A stretch of DNA of 64,000 bases from Candidatus Avimonas caecicola (GTDB taxonomy: Bacteria; Bacillota; Clostridia; Oscillospirales; Acutalibacteraceae): contig CAJFTG010000003.1 of NCBI GenBank assembly GCA_904419875.1, positions 38,044 through 102,043 of the forward strand, written 5' to 3'. Positions 7,857 through 15,852 of the stretch are shown piece after piece (the first letter of the stretch is position 1; the number at the start of each line of letters is the position of its first letter). The position numbers were made by a program, and so were the translations under genes. The notes beneath the pieces were generated by a model, which ran no database searches, was not told the DNA's origin, and saw only the letters and a list, made by a program, of their open reading frames with translations.

Positions 7857-9388
7857 TAGTCCTCACCTCCGGTCAAGTCCATCGGTCGGATCATCGATTC
7901 AATAAAGGCGATTTCTTCATCGGTAAGACCATACTTGGCATAAAGCCTTCTATCGGGCCATTCCTCGGAAAAGTCCTCGTGCGGAACGAAACGGAAACTT
8001 TCTCTTGTGATGTTGACAGACGAAACAGCCTGCCTCAAAAGAAACCGTGCAAACTTTGTGTGTAGATATTTTTCAAAATTTTGTGCCTCTGTTTCGGTAA
8101 CAAATACACCTATATCCAGATATGTTTCTGTGTTGATTTGTCCCGGCCCGATAAGGCGTGTATCTGTAATGACTTTGTAGCCATCTTTGGGGTCAACATC
8201 AAGTTCGCCATTACTAGGAACAAGACGCCCGATCAAAATTTTATAACTATCAATAATATCGGTATTTTTAGTCACGTCTTTTCTAGAGACATACTGTGTT
8301 CCAACGCTTGTGATAATTTCAATATCGCCATTTTGATATTTCTCTCTGCCGCGATAGTTGGTGGCAAAACCAAACGGATTTCTGGGATAAGCGTAATTGC
8401 TATGCGGCCTTATGCCTGCTTTGAGAACTTTATGGACGATAGAAATTGCCAAATTTGAACGGATCAGTATTGGAAACTCGTTAAGCCTTCGTTCCATTTC
8501 TATAGTTGAATTTTTGTTGATGTTAGTGATAGAGCAGTTCCCTGCATTATCACGATCCCATAAGAAGTAGCATATACCGCCAGCTATGTTTACGCCATCA
8601 AAGCAATCTTTGCTGGATTCATAGTCGTACAGCTTCCTTATGTGATTATCATTTAACATAGACTCACGAAATTCATCTAACCCTTTTCCACCAGCGTACC
8701 AACGAGCAGGGATTATCATAGAAAGATATTTTGGCTTGAGCTTAATAGCTTGCTGCACAAAAAATTGAAATATGGGCTTAGCACTAACGCCATTTCCTCC
8801 GTCACTCAACTGATAGGGCGGGTTACTGATGATCACATCGAACTTCATCTTAAAAATATCCTCCGGCTTGGTGGTATGGATCAGCTCATAGGCGTGGGGC
8901 TCCAGCATTTCGTCCCGGTCGTACTGGCTCTGGGCTGCGCCGCAAAAGACGCATTTTCCGTTTTTCCAGCGGTGGGGAATCCGCTTGTAGCGAATGTTGC
9001 CCTCCGCATCGTCAAAGCGGGACACCGAATACACGCTGTTGGGGTACTTGCTGCAATACACACCACGACGGGAGAGCAGGCTGGTCAACTCGGTGATGGC
9101 GATACCGTAAAGCTGGTGATGAAAGATGTGGTCAATACGCTGCTGCAGGTCGGGAAGGATCGGCTCCAATCCGGTCAGCAGCCGCTTGGCAATCTCCCGC
9201 AGAAAGACACCGCTTTTGCAGGCCGGGTCTAAAAACTTGGTATTGGGGTCCGAAAACAACTCCTGCGGGAGCATATCCAGCATCGAATTGGCTACCTCCG
9301 GCGGCGTGAACACCTCATCGTTGGACAGATTGGCAAGGCAGGACAACACATCCGGATTATAGATGCCGGAGTAGAAATCATTGCTCAT
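7856..9388 (-). CDS. N6-adenine DNA methyltransferase, Eco57I type
   Basis: A 510-residue class I methyltransferase. FLDPACKSGVFL (52-63) is the SAM-binding motif I and NPPY (189-192) is the catalytic motif IV of adenine-N6 enzymes. A CVFC pair at 146-149 sits in an insert before motif IV. The C-terminal half should hold the target recognition region. It overlaps the upstream methylase-like gene by 11 bases. It would modify the sites cut by the helicase-nuclease. The gene is less GC-rich than its operon partners over 8.0-8.8 kb, the part that encodes target recognition, which suggests exchange of specificity. Confidence 0.82.
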   Translation of the reverse strand: MSNDFYSGIYNPDVLSCLANLSNDEVFTPPEVANSMLDMLPQELFSDPNTKFLDPACKSGVFLREIAKRLLTGLEPILPDLQQRIDHIFHHQLYGIAITELTSLLSRRGVYCSKYPNSVYSVSRFDDAEGNIRYKRIPHRWKNGKCVFCGAAQSQYDRDEMLEPHAYELIHTTKPEDIFKMKFDVIISNPPYQLSDGGNGVSAKPIFQFFVQQAIKLKPKYLSMIIPARWYAGGKGLDEFRESMLNDNHIRKLYDYESSKDCFDGVNIAGGICYFLWDRDNAGNCSITNINKNSTIEMERRLNEFPILIRSNLAISIVHKVLKAGIRPHSNYAYPRNPFGFATNYRGREKYQNGDIEIITSVGTQYVSRKDVTKNTDIIDSYKILIGRLVPSNGELDVDPKDGYKVITDTRLIGPGQINTETYLDIGVFVTETEAQNFEKYLHTKFARFLLRQAVSSVNITRESFRFVPHEDFSEEWPDRRLYAKYGLTDEEIAFIESMIRPMDLTGGED

Positions 9389-10091
9389 TTTCCCATACCC
9401 TCCTGTAGTGCGTCACATATTTCTTGAGGAACTCGCCCTCGTCGCTGGGCTTCTCGGTGGGTTCGTCCGCGTTGAACAGGGTCATCTGTTCCTCCCGCTT
9501 TTTACGCTTTTTCTTGCCGAACAGATCACGGGCCTCGTCATCCCCCTGCATCAGCCTGGCAAAGGTGTAGTCGCTGCGCTGGAGCTGATAGCCGGTCACA
9601 AAGGCCCATTCGGAAAACACAATGGGATCCCCGGTATCCTGCTGGTTTTCGTCCACGCGCATCAGGCTCAGGGCGTTGCCGCAGACGATGTTGCGGGACA
9701 GAATAAACCGCACCGAGCGGCGGCAGTCCTCGCTGACCTCCTTTTTGCAGACGGCTTTGTACTCCTTGTCCCACATCCGATAAAGCCGCTCCCGGCAGGC
9801 CTCGCAGTTGTCCTGCAGAATATCCACACCGTACAGGCTGCTGACGGCCAGAACGGAATACTTTTCGTAGTCCATCGGGAACTTCTTGTATTTCTTTTTT
9901 ACAACAGCCAACTTCCGGGACAGGATCTCGGCAAGAAAATTTCCATCGCCGCAGGCAGGCTCCAGAAAGCGGCTGTCGATGCGCTCTGTCTCGGTTTTCA
10001 CGAGGTCGCACATCGCCTTTACCTCCCGCTCGGCGGTAAATACCTCGCCGTGATCCGCCACCCGCTGTTTGGATTTCACTTGCTTTGTCAC
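9378..10091 (-). CDS. Methyltransferase-like subunit lacking the NPPY motif
   Basis: With a GTG start at 10091 (GGGAGG nine bases upstream) the product has 237 residues. FLEPACGDGNFL is a clear SAM-binding motif I and VFTAEREV before it is the usual lead-in. No NPPY-type catalytic motif follows; the corresponding region reads PIVFSEWAFVTG. The last third is charged (KKKRKKREEQ). It is thus a methyltransferase fold without an obvious active site, perhaps a SAM-binding or structural partner of the next gene. An in-frame ATG at 10163 lies upstream but has no ribosome binding site, and its codons run through the inverted repeat. Confidence 0.7.
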   Translation of the reverse strand: MTKQVKSKQRVADHGEVFTAEREVKAMCDLVKTETERIDSRFLEPACGDGNFLAEILSRKLAVVKKKYKKFPMDYEKYSVLAVSSLYGVDILQDNCEACRERLYRMWDKEYKAVCKKEVSEDCRRSVRFILSRNIVCGNALSLMRVDENQQDTGDPIVFSEWAFVTGYQLQRSDYTFARLMQGDDEARDLFGKKKRKKREEQMTLFNADEPTEKPSDEGEFLKKYVTHYRRVWENEQ

Positions 10092-10109
10092 GCTTTTGAT
10101 CCTCCCGGA

Positions 10110-10132
10110 AACATAATCCCGATTATGTTGTA
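10110..10132. repeat. Left arm of 23-bp inverted repeat (recombination site)
   Basis: Read on the minus strand this is TACAACATAATCGGGATT followed by ATGTT. It matches the right arm at 10359-10381 in 22 of 23 positions, in opposite orientation. The core AACATAATCCCGATTATGTT is itself a palindrome, as expected for a tyrosine recombinase core site. It ends only about four bases before the ribosome binding site of the first RM gene. Confidence 0.85.
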
Positions 10133-10168
10133 GTTTCATTTTGATAGAAGCATACCTATACATATTGT

Positions 10169-10197
10169 ATTATAGCATCAACCTGCGAAAAAGTAAA
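10169..10197 (-). promoter_or_regulatory. Promoter of the RM operon inside the invertible segment
   Basis: On the minus strand TTTACT (10197-10192) and TATAAT (10174-10169) are separated by 17 bases. It lies 78 bases upstream of the proposed GTG start, inside the repeat-bounded segment. Confidence 0.72.
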
Positions 10198-10254
10198 GAA
10201 AGCATCGACGAAAAGCGTGAAAACCCTAAGATTGTCTAAAATCGAGCACAACAA

Positions 10255-10306
10255 GAAAGCCTTTCCGGCTCGCTTTTTGAAGCGATAAGAGAAGGCTTGC
10301 TTTTTC
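10255..10306 (+). terminator. Terminator hairpin inside the invertible segment
   Basis: AAGCCTT (10257-10263) pairs with AAGGCTT (10292-10298), and the inner arms CGCTT and AAGCG pair as well. GCTTTTTC follows on the plus strand. There is no T-run on the minus-strand side, so it should stop only plus-strand transcription in the present orientation. Confidence 0.65.
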
Positions 10307-10358
10307 ATACCCTTTTTGGCCTGTCCGATCTGTGGCAGGTCTTTTTTGATGCCATGTT

Positions 10359-10381
10359 TACAACATAATCGGGATTCTGTT
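10359..10381. repeat. Right arm of 23-bp inverted repeat (recombination site)
   Basis: TACAACATAATCGGGATT then CTGTT on the plus strand: 18 identical bases, one mismatch and four more identical bases compared with the left arm. It begins three bases after the stop codon of the tyrosine recombinase gene. Confidence 0.85.
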
Positions 10382-10383
10382 GC

Positions 10384-11226
10384 TTATAAAATTAGGTGCA
10401 TATTCTCCATGCGGCGGCGGTGCTCCGTGCCGGTGGAAATGATATAGATGCGGGTCGTATCGATGCTTGAGTGACCGAGAATGTCGGCAAGCTTGGCAAT
10501 GTCCTTTTCGATGCCGTAAAACACCCGGGCGAACAGGTGGCGCAGGTTATGGGGAAATACCTTCTCCGGGTTGACACCCGCTTCCTGACACAGGGATTTC
10601 ATCTCTCGCCAGATATTTGTCCGATTGATGGGCTTGCCCGTGCGGGTCACGAAAATCATTCCGCTTTCGATTCCTTGCTCCGCTGCATAGCGGAGCAATT
10701 TTTGCCTCAGCGCCTTCACAAGAAACACCGTCCGGGTCTTTGCTTTACAGCTTACCACCGCCTCGCCGCACCGTGCTGCCTCAACGGTGATAAATTGCAG
10801 CTCACTGACCCGGATGCCGGTACCACAGATGGTCTGTAAAATCAGACAGAGCCGTTCATTGTGCTTTCGCATCGCTGCCCGGCAGAGCCGTGTGTATTCC
10901 GCTTTCGTCAGTTCCTTTTCTTCGGGGCAGTAAACCTGCTGCTGCAATTTCAGCGTTTTTACCTTCAGGTCGTGCCAGCCGAGAAAGGTGAATAGACAGT
11001 TGATGCTGGCCAGCATGGAGTTTACGCTCCGCACGGCGTAGATTTCTTGCAGGTGCTTTTTGTATGCGATCACGGTTTCCTTTGTAATTTCTCCATCCGA
11101 TGCGTATGCCGCAAAGGCACGGACATCCCGAACATATTTTTCGACTGTTGCGGCACTCCGTTCCTCTAAGACAAGATGTTCCGTAAATTCGGCGATCTCC
11201 GCCGCTGTGAGTAATCGTCCCTTCAT
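10384..11226 (-). CDS. Tyrosine recombinase, probable DNA invertase of the RM switch
   Basis: 280 residues with a SAM-like N-terminal core-binding domain (about 8-90) and a catalytic domain. The residues needed for catalysis are present: Arg139 (GTGIRVSEL), His226 and Arg229 (HNLRH), His252 (LGHSS) and Tyr261 (TTRIYI). The start ATG has GGAGGT upstream. The gene stops three bases from one inverted repeat and points toward the RM operon. Location and completeness suggest it inverts the promoter segment. The element's own integration is more likely done by the serine recombinase at 16.9 kb. Confidence 0.85.
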   Translation of the reverse strand: MKGRLLTAAEIAEFTEHLVLEERSAATVEKYVRDVRAFAAYASDGEITKETVIAYKKHLQEIYAVRSVNSMLASINCLFTFLGWHDLKVKTLKLQQQVYCPEEKELTKAEYTRLCRAAMRKHNERLCLILQTICGTGIRVSELQFITVEAARCGEAVVSCKAKTRTVFLVKALRQKLLRYAAEQGIESGMIFVTRTGKPINRTNIWREMKSLCQEAGVNPEKVFPHNLRHLFARVFYGIEKDIAKLADILGHSSIDTTRIYIISTGTEHRRRMENMHLIL

Positions 11227-11343
11227 CGTGGATTTACCTCCGAGTATTTTCTGATTATTCTACCCGAAAAGTATGAAAACAAAATTGTCACCGTTTATTG
11301 TAAGAAAATCGGTGACAGGAATCGAATCTATGGATTTTCGTTC

Positions 11344-11392
11344 AGCCCCGGTGCGTTTCAGGTTTTCTGATCCGCACCGGGGCTTTTTCATT
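11344..11392. terminator. Terminator hairpin upstream of the conjugation/maintenance block
   Basis: AGCCCCGGTGCG pairs with CGCACCGGGGCT around a 17-base loop, followed by TTTTCATTTT. It separates the divergently placed recombinase gene from the plus-strand block. Confidence 0.8.
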
Positions 11393-11523
11393 TTCTGAGC
11401 TTGTAGGGATTTTTATTGGACAGCAACTATGCTAAAATTATTTTTGAAAAGCAGGAACAATCGACGCTTGCTTATGCCGTTAAAAATAGAGGGCGCTGGC
11501 CCTCTGGAAAGGAGACGATAAAA

Positions 11524-12423
11524 ATGCCAATTATGCTGACCAGAAAGGACGGCCCGCCTACGCCGTTCCGCAACGCAGAGTACATCCCGTTCTACTACTT
11601 CATCCCGAAAAGCATCCTGTCCCGCTGTGGGGCGGAGCTGAACGCCATCCCGAGGAATCCGCAGGAGCTATTTCACAACCGGGCCGCCTGCGAATTCGTG
11701 GAGAGCGACCTGTTCCGGCTGCTCATCATAGACGCTACCGCCTTTATGGTTTGGCCGTATATGGGCTTCGGCGAGTATATGGAAATTTACTCCGGCTACG
11801 ACCCGGCGTGGCGGTTTGCCCACTGCCCGGACTACTGGATTCAAGAGCTGACGGACGAAGGCATCTTGGCGTCCGCCGGCGAATTATTCAAAGGTTGCCA
11901 CTCGGAATTGGGGTATGTACCGGAATGGCAGATCGACATCTATCTGCGCTACATTGTGCCCAATGTGATGAAAAAGCACCGGATGGACGAGATTATCCAA
12001 GTGGCGCGGGAGTACCCCTGCTTTGAAGACTTTGATTTTCGTAAAAGCAATCAGAAAACGGACTTCATCCGCAAATGGTATCACACCCGCACCAAGCACC
12101 CGATAATCTCACTGGAGGAATTTCAGGAGGCATATGCCGACGCCCACGGCGGACAGGAATACGAGAAGCCTGACCCGTCGCAGAATGTGGCGGAAACAGT
12201 GGTAGCACAGGCACTGGTGGATCAGTTCAAGGCCACGCTCAGCGAAAAGGATATGCAGATCCTTGAACTGCGTATGAGCGGCGACACGCTGGAGGAGATT
12301 GCTGGAAAGCTGGGCTACAAAAATCACAGCGGCGTGCTCAAGCGCATCCGAAAGATCGGACAGGCCTATGAAGCCTATACCGGCGTGGACTACGGCTTTG
12401 AGAGCGGCAAAATCACCGGGTAA
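11524..12423 (+). CDS. Sigma-70 region 4-like regulatory protein of the element
   Basis: A 299-residue protein. The first 220 residues match no family I can name. Residues about 235-290 (TLSEKDMQILELRMSGDTLEEIAGKLGYKNHSGVLKRIRKIG) form a helix-turn-helix of sigma region 4/LuxR type. Proteins of this kind head the plasmid-like block in clostridial mobilizable elements and probably regulate it. ATG 11524 is taken as the start because AAAGGAGA lies eight bases upstream. A longer frame from 11416 has no such site. A terminator overlaps its stop codon. Confidence 0.65.
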   Translation: MPIMLTRKDGPPTPFRNAEYIPFYYFIPKSILSRCGAELNAIPRNPQELFHNRAACEFVESDLFRLLIIDATAFMVWPYMGFGEYMEIYSGYDPAWRFAHCPDYWIQELTDEGILASAGELFKGCHSELGYVPEWQIDIYLRYIVPNVMKKHRMDEIIQVAREYPCFEDFDFRKSNQKTDFIRKWYHTRTKHPIISLEEFQEAYADAHGGQEYEKPDPSQNVAETVVAQALVDQFKATLSEKDMQILELRMSGDTLEEIAGKLGYKNHSGVLKRIRKIGQAYEAYTGVDYGFESGKITG

Positions 12424-12455
12424 CACCTATCGGAAATCGGTAGGTGTTATTTTTA
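12421..12455 (+). terminator. Terminator after the sigma-like gene
   Basis: TAACACCTA and TAGGTGTTA pair around a short loop, followed by TTTTTAT. The stem begins in the stop codon of the upstream gene. Confidence 0.75.
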
Positions 12456-12477
12456 TACCCAAACGGAGGTGGAGATT

Positions 12478-12702
12478 ATGAAATGGAGAATATACCCGTC
12501 CCAGCGAGGGCGGGTCAACAAACTGGTGCGCCGGCGATGCTGCTGCTATGACCACGGCAACTGCATCCTACTGGATGACGGAGAGCCGCATCGCTGTGTG
12601 CAGATCATCAGCCGGAGCGGCATCTACTGCAACTATTTCCGCCGGGCGGTGTTGCCGTCCGATAGTGAGTTATACGCACAAATCAGAGATCAGAATAAAT
12701 GA
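12478..12702 (+). CDS. Cysteine-rich small protein of the element
   Basis: 74 residues with a CCCYDHGNC cluster near residue 23 and two further cysteines, a likely metal-binding site. It resembles the small cysteine-rich proteins found beside mobilization genes in clostridial elements. ATG 12478 has GGAGGTGG just upstream. Function unknown. Confidence 0.6.
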   Translation: MKWRIYPSQRGRVNKLVRRRCCCYDHGNCILLDDGEPHRCVQIISRSGIYCNYFRRAVLPSDSELYAQIRDQNK

Positions 12703-12715
12703 GGAGGATGAGGAA

Positions 12716-13639
12716 ATGAAAACGATCCGCAACACAAAAATCATCGGCATCGACCACGGGTACGGGAATATGAAAACGGCCAGCTGTTGTTTTCCCACCG
12801 GTATCACCGCCTATGACCACGAGCCACTGTTCACGGCGGATATGCTGGTCTACGGCGGCAGGTATTATCTCATCGGCGAGGGGCACAAGGAGTTTGCACC
12901 GGACAAGATCAAGGACGAGGATTACTATGTGCTGACCCTTGCGGCCATCGCCAAGGAGCTGAAAGCCGAAAATCTTACCGAGGCGCACATTGTCATCGCC
13001 GCCGGTCTGCCACTGACTTGGACAAGCGGGCAAAAGGCAGATTTTAGAGCGTATCTGATGAAACACACCGAGGTGGAGTTCACCTACAAAAAGGCGGACT
13101 ACCACCTCTATATCGACGATGTGCGTATCTATCCGCAGGGGTACGCCGCTATTGCGAGCTTTGCCACCACGCTGAAGGGTGTCAACCTGATTGCCGACAT
13201 CGGCAACGGCACAATGAACACCCTGTATATGATCAACGGCAAGCCGCAGCAGGGCAAGATGTTCACCGAGAAATTCGGGACCTACCAGTGTACCCTCGCT
13301 GTCCGTGAGGCGTTTATGCAGAAAACGCAGCGGGAGATCAACGATGCCATCATTGACGAAGTGCTGATCACCGGCACGGCAAATATTGCGCCTGCCGACC
13401 TGAAAATCATCAAGGGCGTCGCCGCCGAGTATGTGCGGGACATCTTCCGCAGGCTCCGTGAGCACGGCTATGATGAGAACACGATGACCTTGTATGTGAC
13501 CGGTGGCGGCGGGTGTCTCATTAAAAATTTCAGCAAGGTAAACGCAGACCGTGTAAAATTCGTTGAGGACATCTGCGCCGCCGCAAAGGGATATGAGTAT
13601 CTGGCCGAGGCGCAGATGAAAGCTGAGGCGAAGAAATGA
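12716..13639 (+). CDS. parM: ParM/StbA-like actin homologue for plasmid segregation
   Basis: 307 residues of the ParM/Alp actin-like ATPase family. Visible are the phosphate-1 loop IIGIDHGYGNMKTA at the N-terminus, the phosphate-2 loop LIADIGNGTMNTLYM near residue 165, and the adenosine-type loop LYVTGGGGCLIKNF near residue 262. The family forms filaments that push DNA copies apart. ATG 12716 follows GGAGGATGAGG. Its stop overlaps the next gene (ATGA). Presence in an integrated element suggests a circular, replicating stage. Confidence 0.82.
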   Translation: MKTIRNTKIIGIDHGYGNMKTASCCFPTGITAYDHEPLFTADMLVYGGRYYLIGEGHKEFAPDKIKDEDYYVLTLAAIAKELKAENLTEAHIVIAAGLPLTWTSGQKADFRAYLMKHTEVEFTYKKADYHLYIDDVRIYPQGYAAIASFATTLKGVNLIADIGNGTMNTLYMINGKPQQGKMFTEKFGTYQCTLAVREAFMQKTQREINDAIIDEVLITGTANIAPADLKIIKGVAAEYVRDIFRRLREHGYDENTMTLYVTGGGGCLIKNFSKVNADRVKFVEDICAAAKGYEYLAEAQMKAEAKK

Positions 13640-13950
13640 GCAAGTATCGGATCAATGTGCGGTTTGATTTGGACAATCCAAAAGAGGCGAAAGCCGCACA
13701 GTATTTACAGTCGCTGGATAAATCCCGCAACGCTTTTATGGTAACGGCGGTCCTAAATGAAATGCAGCGACAGTCATCCGTAAACGGTTTTTTGCTGGAG
13801 GACATTCGGCAGGTCATACGGGAGGAATTGCAGGAGGTGTCATTTGCTGCGGCACCTCCTGTCTTTGAGCAGGTACAACCGGAGTTGACCGAGGAACAAC
13901 AAGCCGAAAACGAAAAGAGTGTGCTGGATGACCTTGAAATGTTCGGCTGA
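13636..13950 (+). CDS. ParR-like adaptor protein
   Basis: A 104-residue protein that starts inside the stop of the parM-like gene. The N-terminal part (YRINVRFDLDNPKEAKAAQYL, then KSRNAFMVTAVL) has a ribbon-helix-helix look, and the C-terminal part is acidic and probably disordered. Size, place and layout fit ParR/StbB, which binds the centromere DNA and the tip of the ParM filament. Sequence similarity alone is weak. Confidence 0.7.
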   Translation: MSKYRINVRFDLDNPKEAKAAQYLQSLDKSRNAFMVTAVLNEMQRQSSVNGFLLEDIRQVIREELQEVSFAAAPPVFEQVQPELTEEQQAENEKSVLDDLEMFG

Positions 13951-14079
13951 GCCAAAACGCCGATATGTGGCTCAAATCGCAGCGTTCTCAGCAGAAGCAG
14001 AGCCAATTTGGCGCAGAAACAAGATATCGGGGCAAGGATGCGGTTTTCAGTATCCGTCAGCCGCTTTTCTTTATGCCCT

Positions 14080-14190
14080 GCGGGGTGCGTCTCACGATAT
14101 AACAAGCAGGGACTTTGTGTGCCACAAAAGTCCCAATCACAGCCGAAATCGGCTGCCTCTTTGGGGGCGCAGCCCCCAATCCCCCGAAAG
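14080..14190 (+). other. Probable origin of transfer (oriT) region
   Basis: Between the ParR-like gene and mobC lie two inverted repeats: GGGACTTTGTG paired with CACAAAAGTCCC (about 14110-14136), preceded by TCTCACGATATAACAAGC, and GGGGGCGCAGCCCCC (14163-14177). A hairpin plus nearby conserved strand just before mobC/mobA is the usual place and form of an oriT. The nick site cannot be given from sequence alone. Confidence 0.5.
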
Positions 14191-14201
14191 GAGAGATGTG
14201 T

Positions 14202-14477
14202 ATGGAAAAAGATATGCGTATCGCCGTCCGCGTGACGGCAATGGAGAAGGAAAAAATCCAAGCCAAAGCCCGAAAATGCGGGCTGAGTACAACCGAATAT
14301 GTGAAGCAAAGAGCGTTGGGGTACGAGCCGAGAGCGGTTCCGCCTGACGCTCTTTTTACTTGCCTTGAAAGGCTGGGCGAGCTTGCGGATAAAGCCAGTT
14401 CACCGGAGCTGGACGAGGAAATTGGTGTGATGCTGAAGCAGATCACGGCAGAATTCCTGCTGCCGGGAAAGGGGTGA
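14202..14477 (+). CDS. mobC: MobC-like mobilization accessory protein
   Basis: 91 residues with an N-terminal ribbon-helix-helix pattern (MRIAVRVTAMEKEKIQAKARKCGLSTTEYVKQRAL) as in MobC proteins, which bind near oriT and help the relaxase. GAAAGGAGAG precedes the ATG. The relaxase gene follows seven bases later. Confidence 0.75.
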   Translation: MEKDMRIAVRVTAMEKEKIQAKARKCGLSTTEYVKQRALGYEPRAVPPDALFTCLERLGELADKASSPELDEEIGVMLKQITAEFLLPGKG

Positions 14478-14483
14478 TGCGGT

Positions 14484-15851
14484 ATGGCCGTAACAGGCTT
14501 TTGGCCTGTGTTCAAAAATCTGAAAGCCACGCTGGACTACGCCGACAATCCCGACAAGACCACCGCCCCGGAATATCTGGACGAGGATCTGTACGCCGCT
14601 CTGCGTTATGCAGAGAACGACGATAAAACCGACCGTAAGATGTTTGTGGGCGGTATCAACTGCTCGGTGCAGAACGCCTACGCCGAGATGATCGCCGTCC
14701 AGCGGCGGTTCGGTCTGCGTGGAAAGGTCGTCGGCTACCACGGCATTCAGAGCTTTCGTGAGGGCGAGGTAACGCCGGAGCAGGCGTTCGCCATTGGCAA
14801 GGAAACTGCACGGCGGATGTGGGGCGACCGGTATCAGGTGCTCGTTACCGTTCACCTGAACACCAACAATGTGCATTGCCACTTTGTTGTAAATCCTGTG
14901 TCCTTCAAGGACGGTGCAAAGTTCAAAAACAAAATCGGCGACCACAAGGAGCTGCGTAAAATCTCCGATGAGATCTGCCGAGAACACGAGCTGTCTGTGC
15001 TGGAAAACAGCGATTTCTACTCCAAGGGCAAGAAAAAGGAATATTGGGTTCACAAGGCCGGCAAGAAAACCCACCGGGACTATCTGCGGGAGGATGTGGA
15101 ATACTGCCTGTCCTTTGCGACCAGCCCAAGAGAGTTTGAAAGTCAGCTTTATGCGCTTGGATACGCCCTTGACCCTGTGCGCTTTTCGGTCAAGGCAAAG
15201 CATTGGGAGCGTGCCGTGCGGCTGAATAGTATGGGCTTCTCAAAGGAGCGTGTCAACGAGCAGCTACATCAGAACGCCGAAAATCGGTATCGGCTATTCA
15301 CCTTGGAATACCGACCGCCGTACAAGCCGAAGAAATTCCCACTGGAGGACGAGCTGCGAAAGCTGGGGTTCTCCATTGAACACAGCTATGACACCGCCGC
15401 CGTTTTGGTGGATACGGTGTTTTATCTTGTCATAACGGCGATCCAAATCGTAGCCGAGCTTGCCGATGTAATGCTGCTGTCGCCAGATTTGCGGGCGGCT
15501 GAAAAGGATTTGAAGGAGCTGGTTGCCGACTATCACTTCTTACAGGAGCACGGTATCCATACGACGGCTGACCTGCAAGCAAATATTGAGCAATCCAAAG
15601 CAGGACTTTCCGCCTTGGAGCGTGAGCGCAGCGACATCAGCAACCGCATACGACGCCCAAAATCGCCTGAAGAACAAATACAAAACAAAGAGCGCCGCAA
15701 AGCGGTATCCAAGCAGATGAAACCCATAAGGGAGCATCTGCGCCGTGCGGAGCGGATTTTAGAGAACTCCCCGCACCTGTATGAACTGTTAAAACAAGAG
15801 CACGAGCTGGAGAAAAAAGCCCGTGCAAGATACAAAGAAAGAGGTAGATGA
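14484..15851 (+). CDS. mobA: MobA/VirD2-family relaxase
   Basis: 455 residues. The relaxase three-histidine metal site is visible as HLNTNNVHCH (His124, His131, His133), and GGINCS near residue 56 belongs to the N-terminal relaxase domain. The C-terminal 120 residues are charged and helical (coiled-coil-like). It nicks oriT and leads the strand into a recipient through a helper secretion system. MobC lies directly upstream and a ParB-like gene directly downstream with one base between them. Confidence 0.88.
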   Translation: MAVTGFWPVFKNLKATLDYADNPDKTTAPEYLDEDLYAALRYAENDDKTDRKMFVGGINCSVQNAYAEMIAVQRRFGLRGKVVGYHGIQSFREGEVTPEQAFAIGKETARRMWGDRYQVLVTVHLNTNNVHCHFVVNPVSFKDGAKFKNKIGDHKELRKISDEICREHELSVLENSDFYSKGKKKEYWVHKAGKKTHRDYLREDVEYCLSFATSPREFESQLYALGYALDPVRFSVKAKHWERAVRLNSMGFSKERVNEQLHQNAENRYRLFTLEYRPPYKPKKFPLEDELRKLGFSIEHSYDTAAVLVDTVFYLVITAIQIVAELADVMLLSPDLRAAEKDLKELVADYHFLQEHGIHTTADLQANIEQSKAGLSALERERSDISNRIRRPKSPEEQIQNKERRKAVSKQMKPIREHLRRAERILENSPHLYELLKQEHELEKKARARYKERGR

Positions 15852-15852
15852 A

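Larger units (their letters stand above)
10133..10358. promoter_or_regulatory. Candidate invertible promoter segment
   Basis: 226 bases bounded by the inverted repeats, between the RM operon and a tyrosine recombinase gene. It holds a minus-strand promoter directed at the RM operon and a plus-strand terminator hairpin. In the present orientation the operon should be on. After inversion the promoter would point at the 3' end of the recombinase gene and the terminator would face the RM genes. That this segment flips is inferred from the layout. Confidence 0.72.

Noticed and set aside
10139..10163. Earlier ATG starts (10163, 10139) for the first RM gene
   Set aside because: No ribosome binding site. 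The coding would run through the recombination site, and GTG 10091 has GGGAGG nine bases upstream and the expected family N-terminus.
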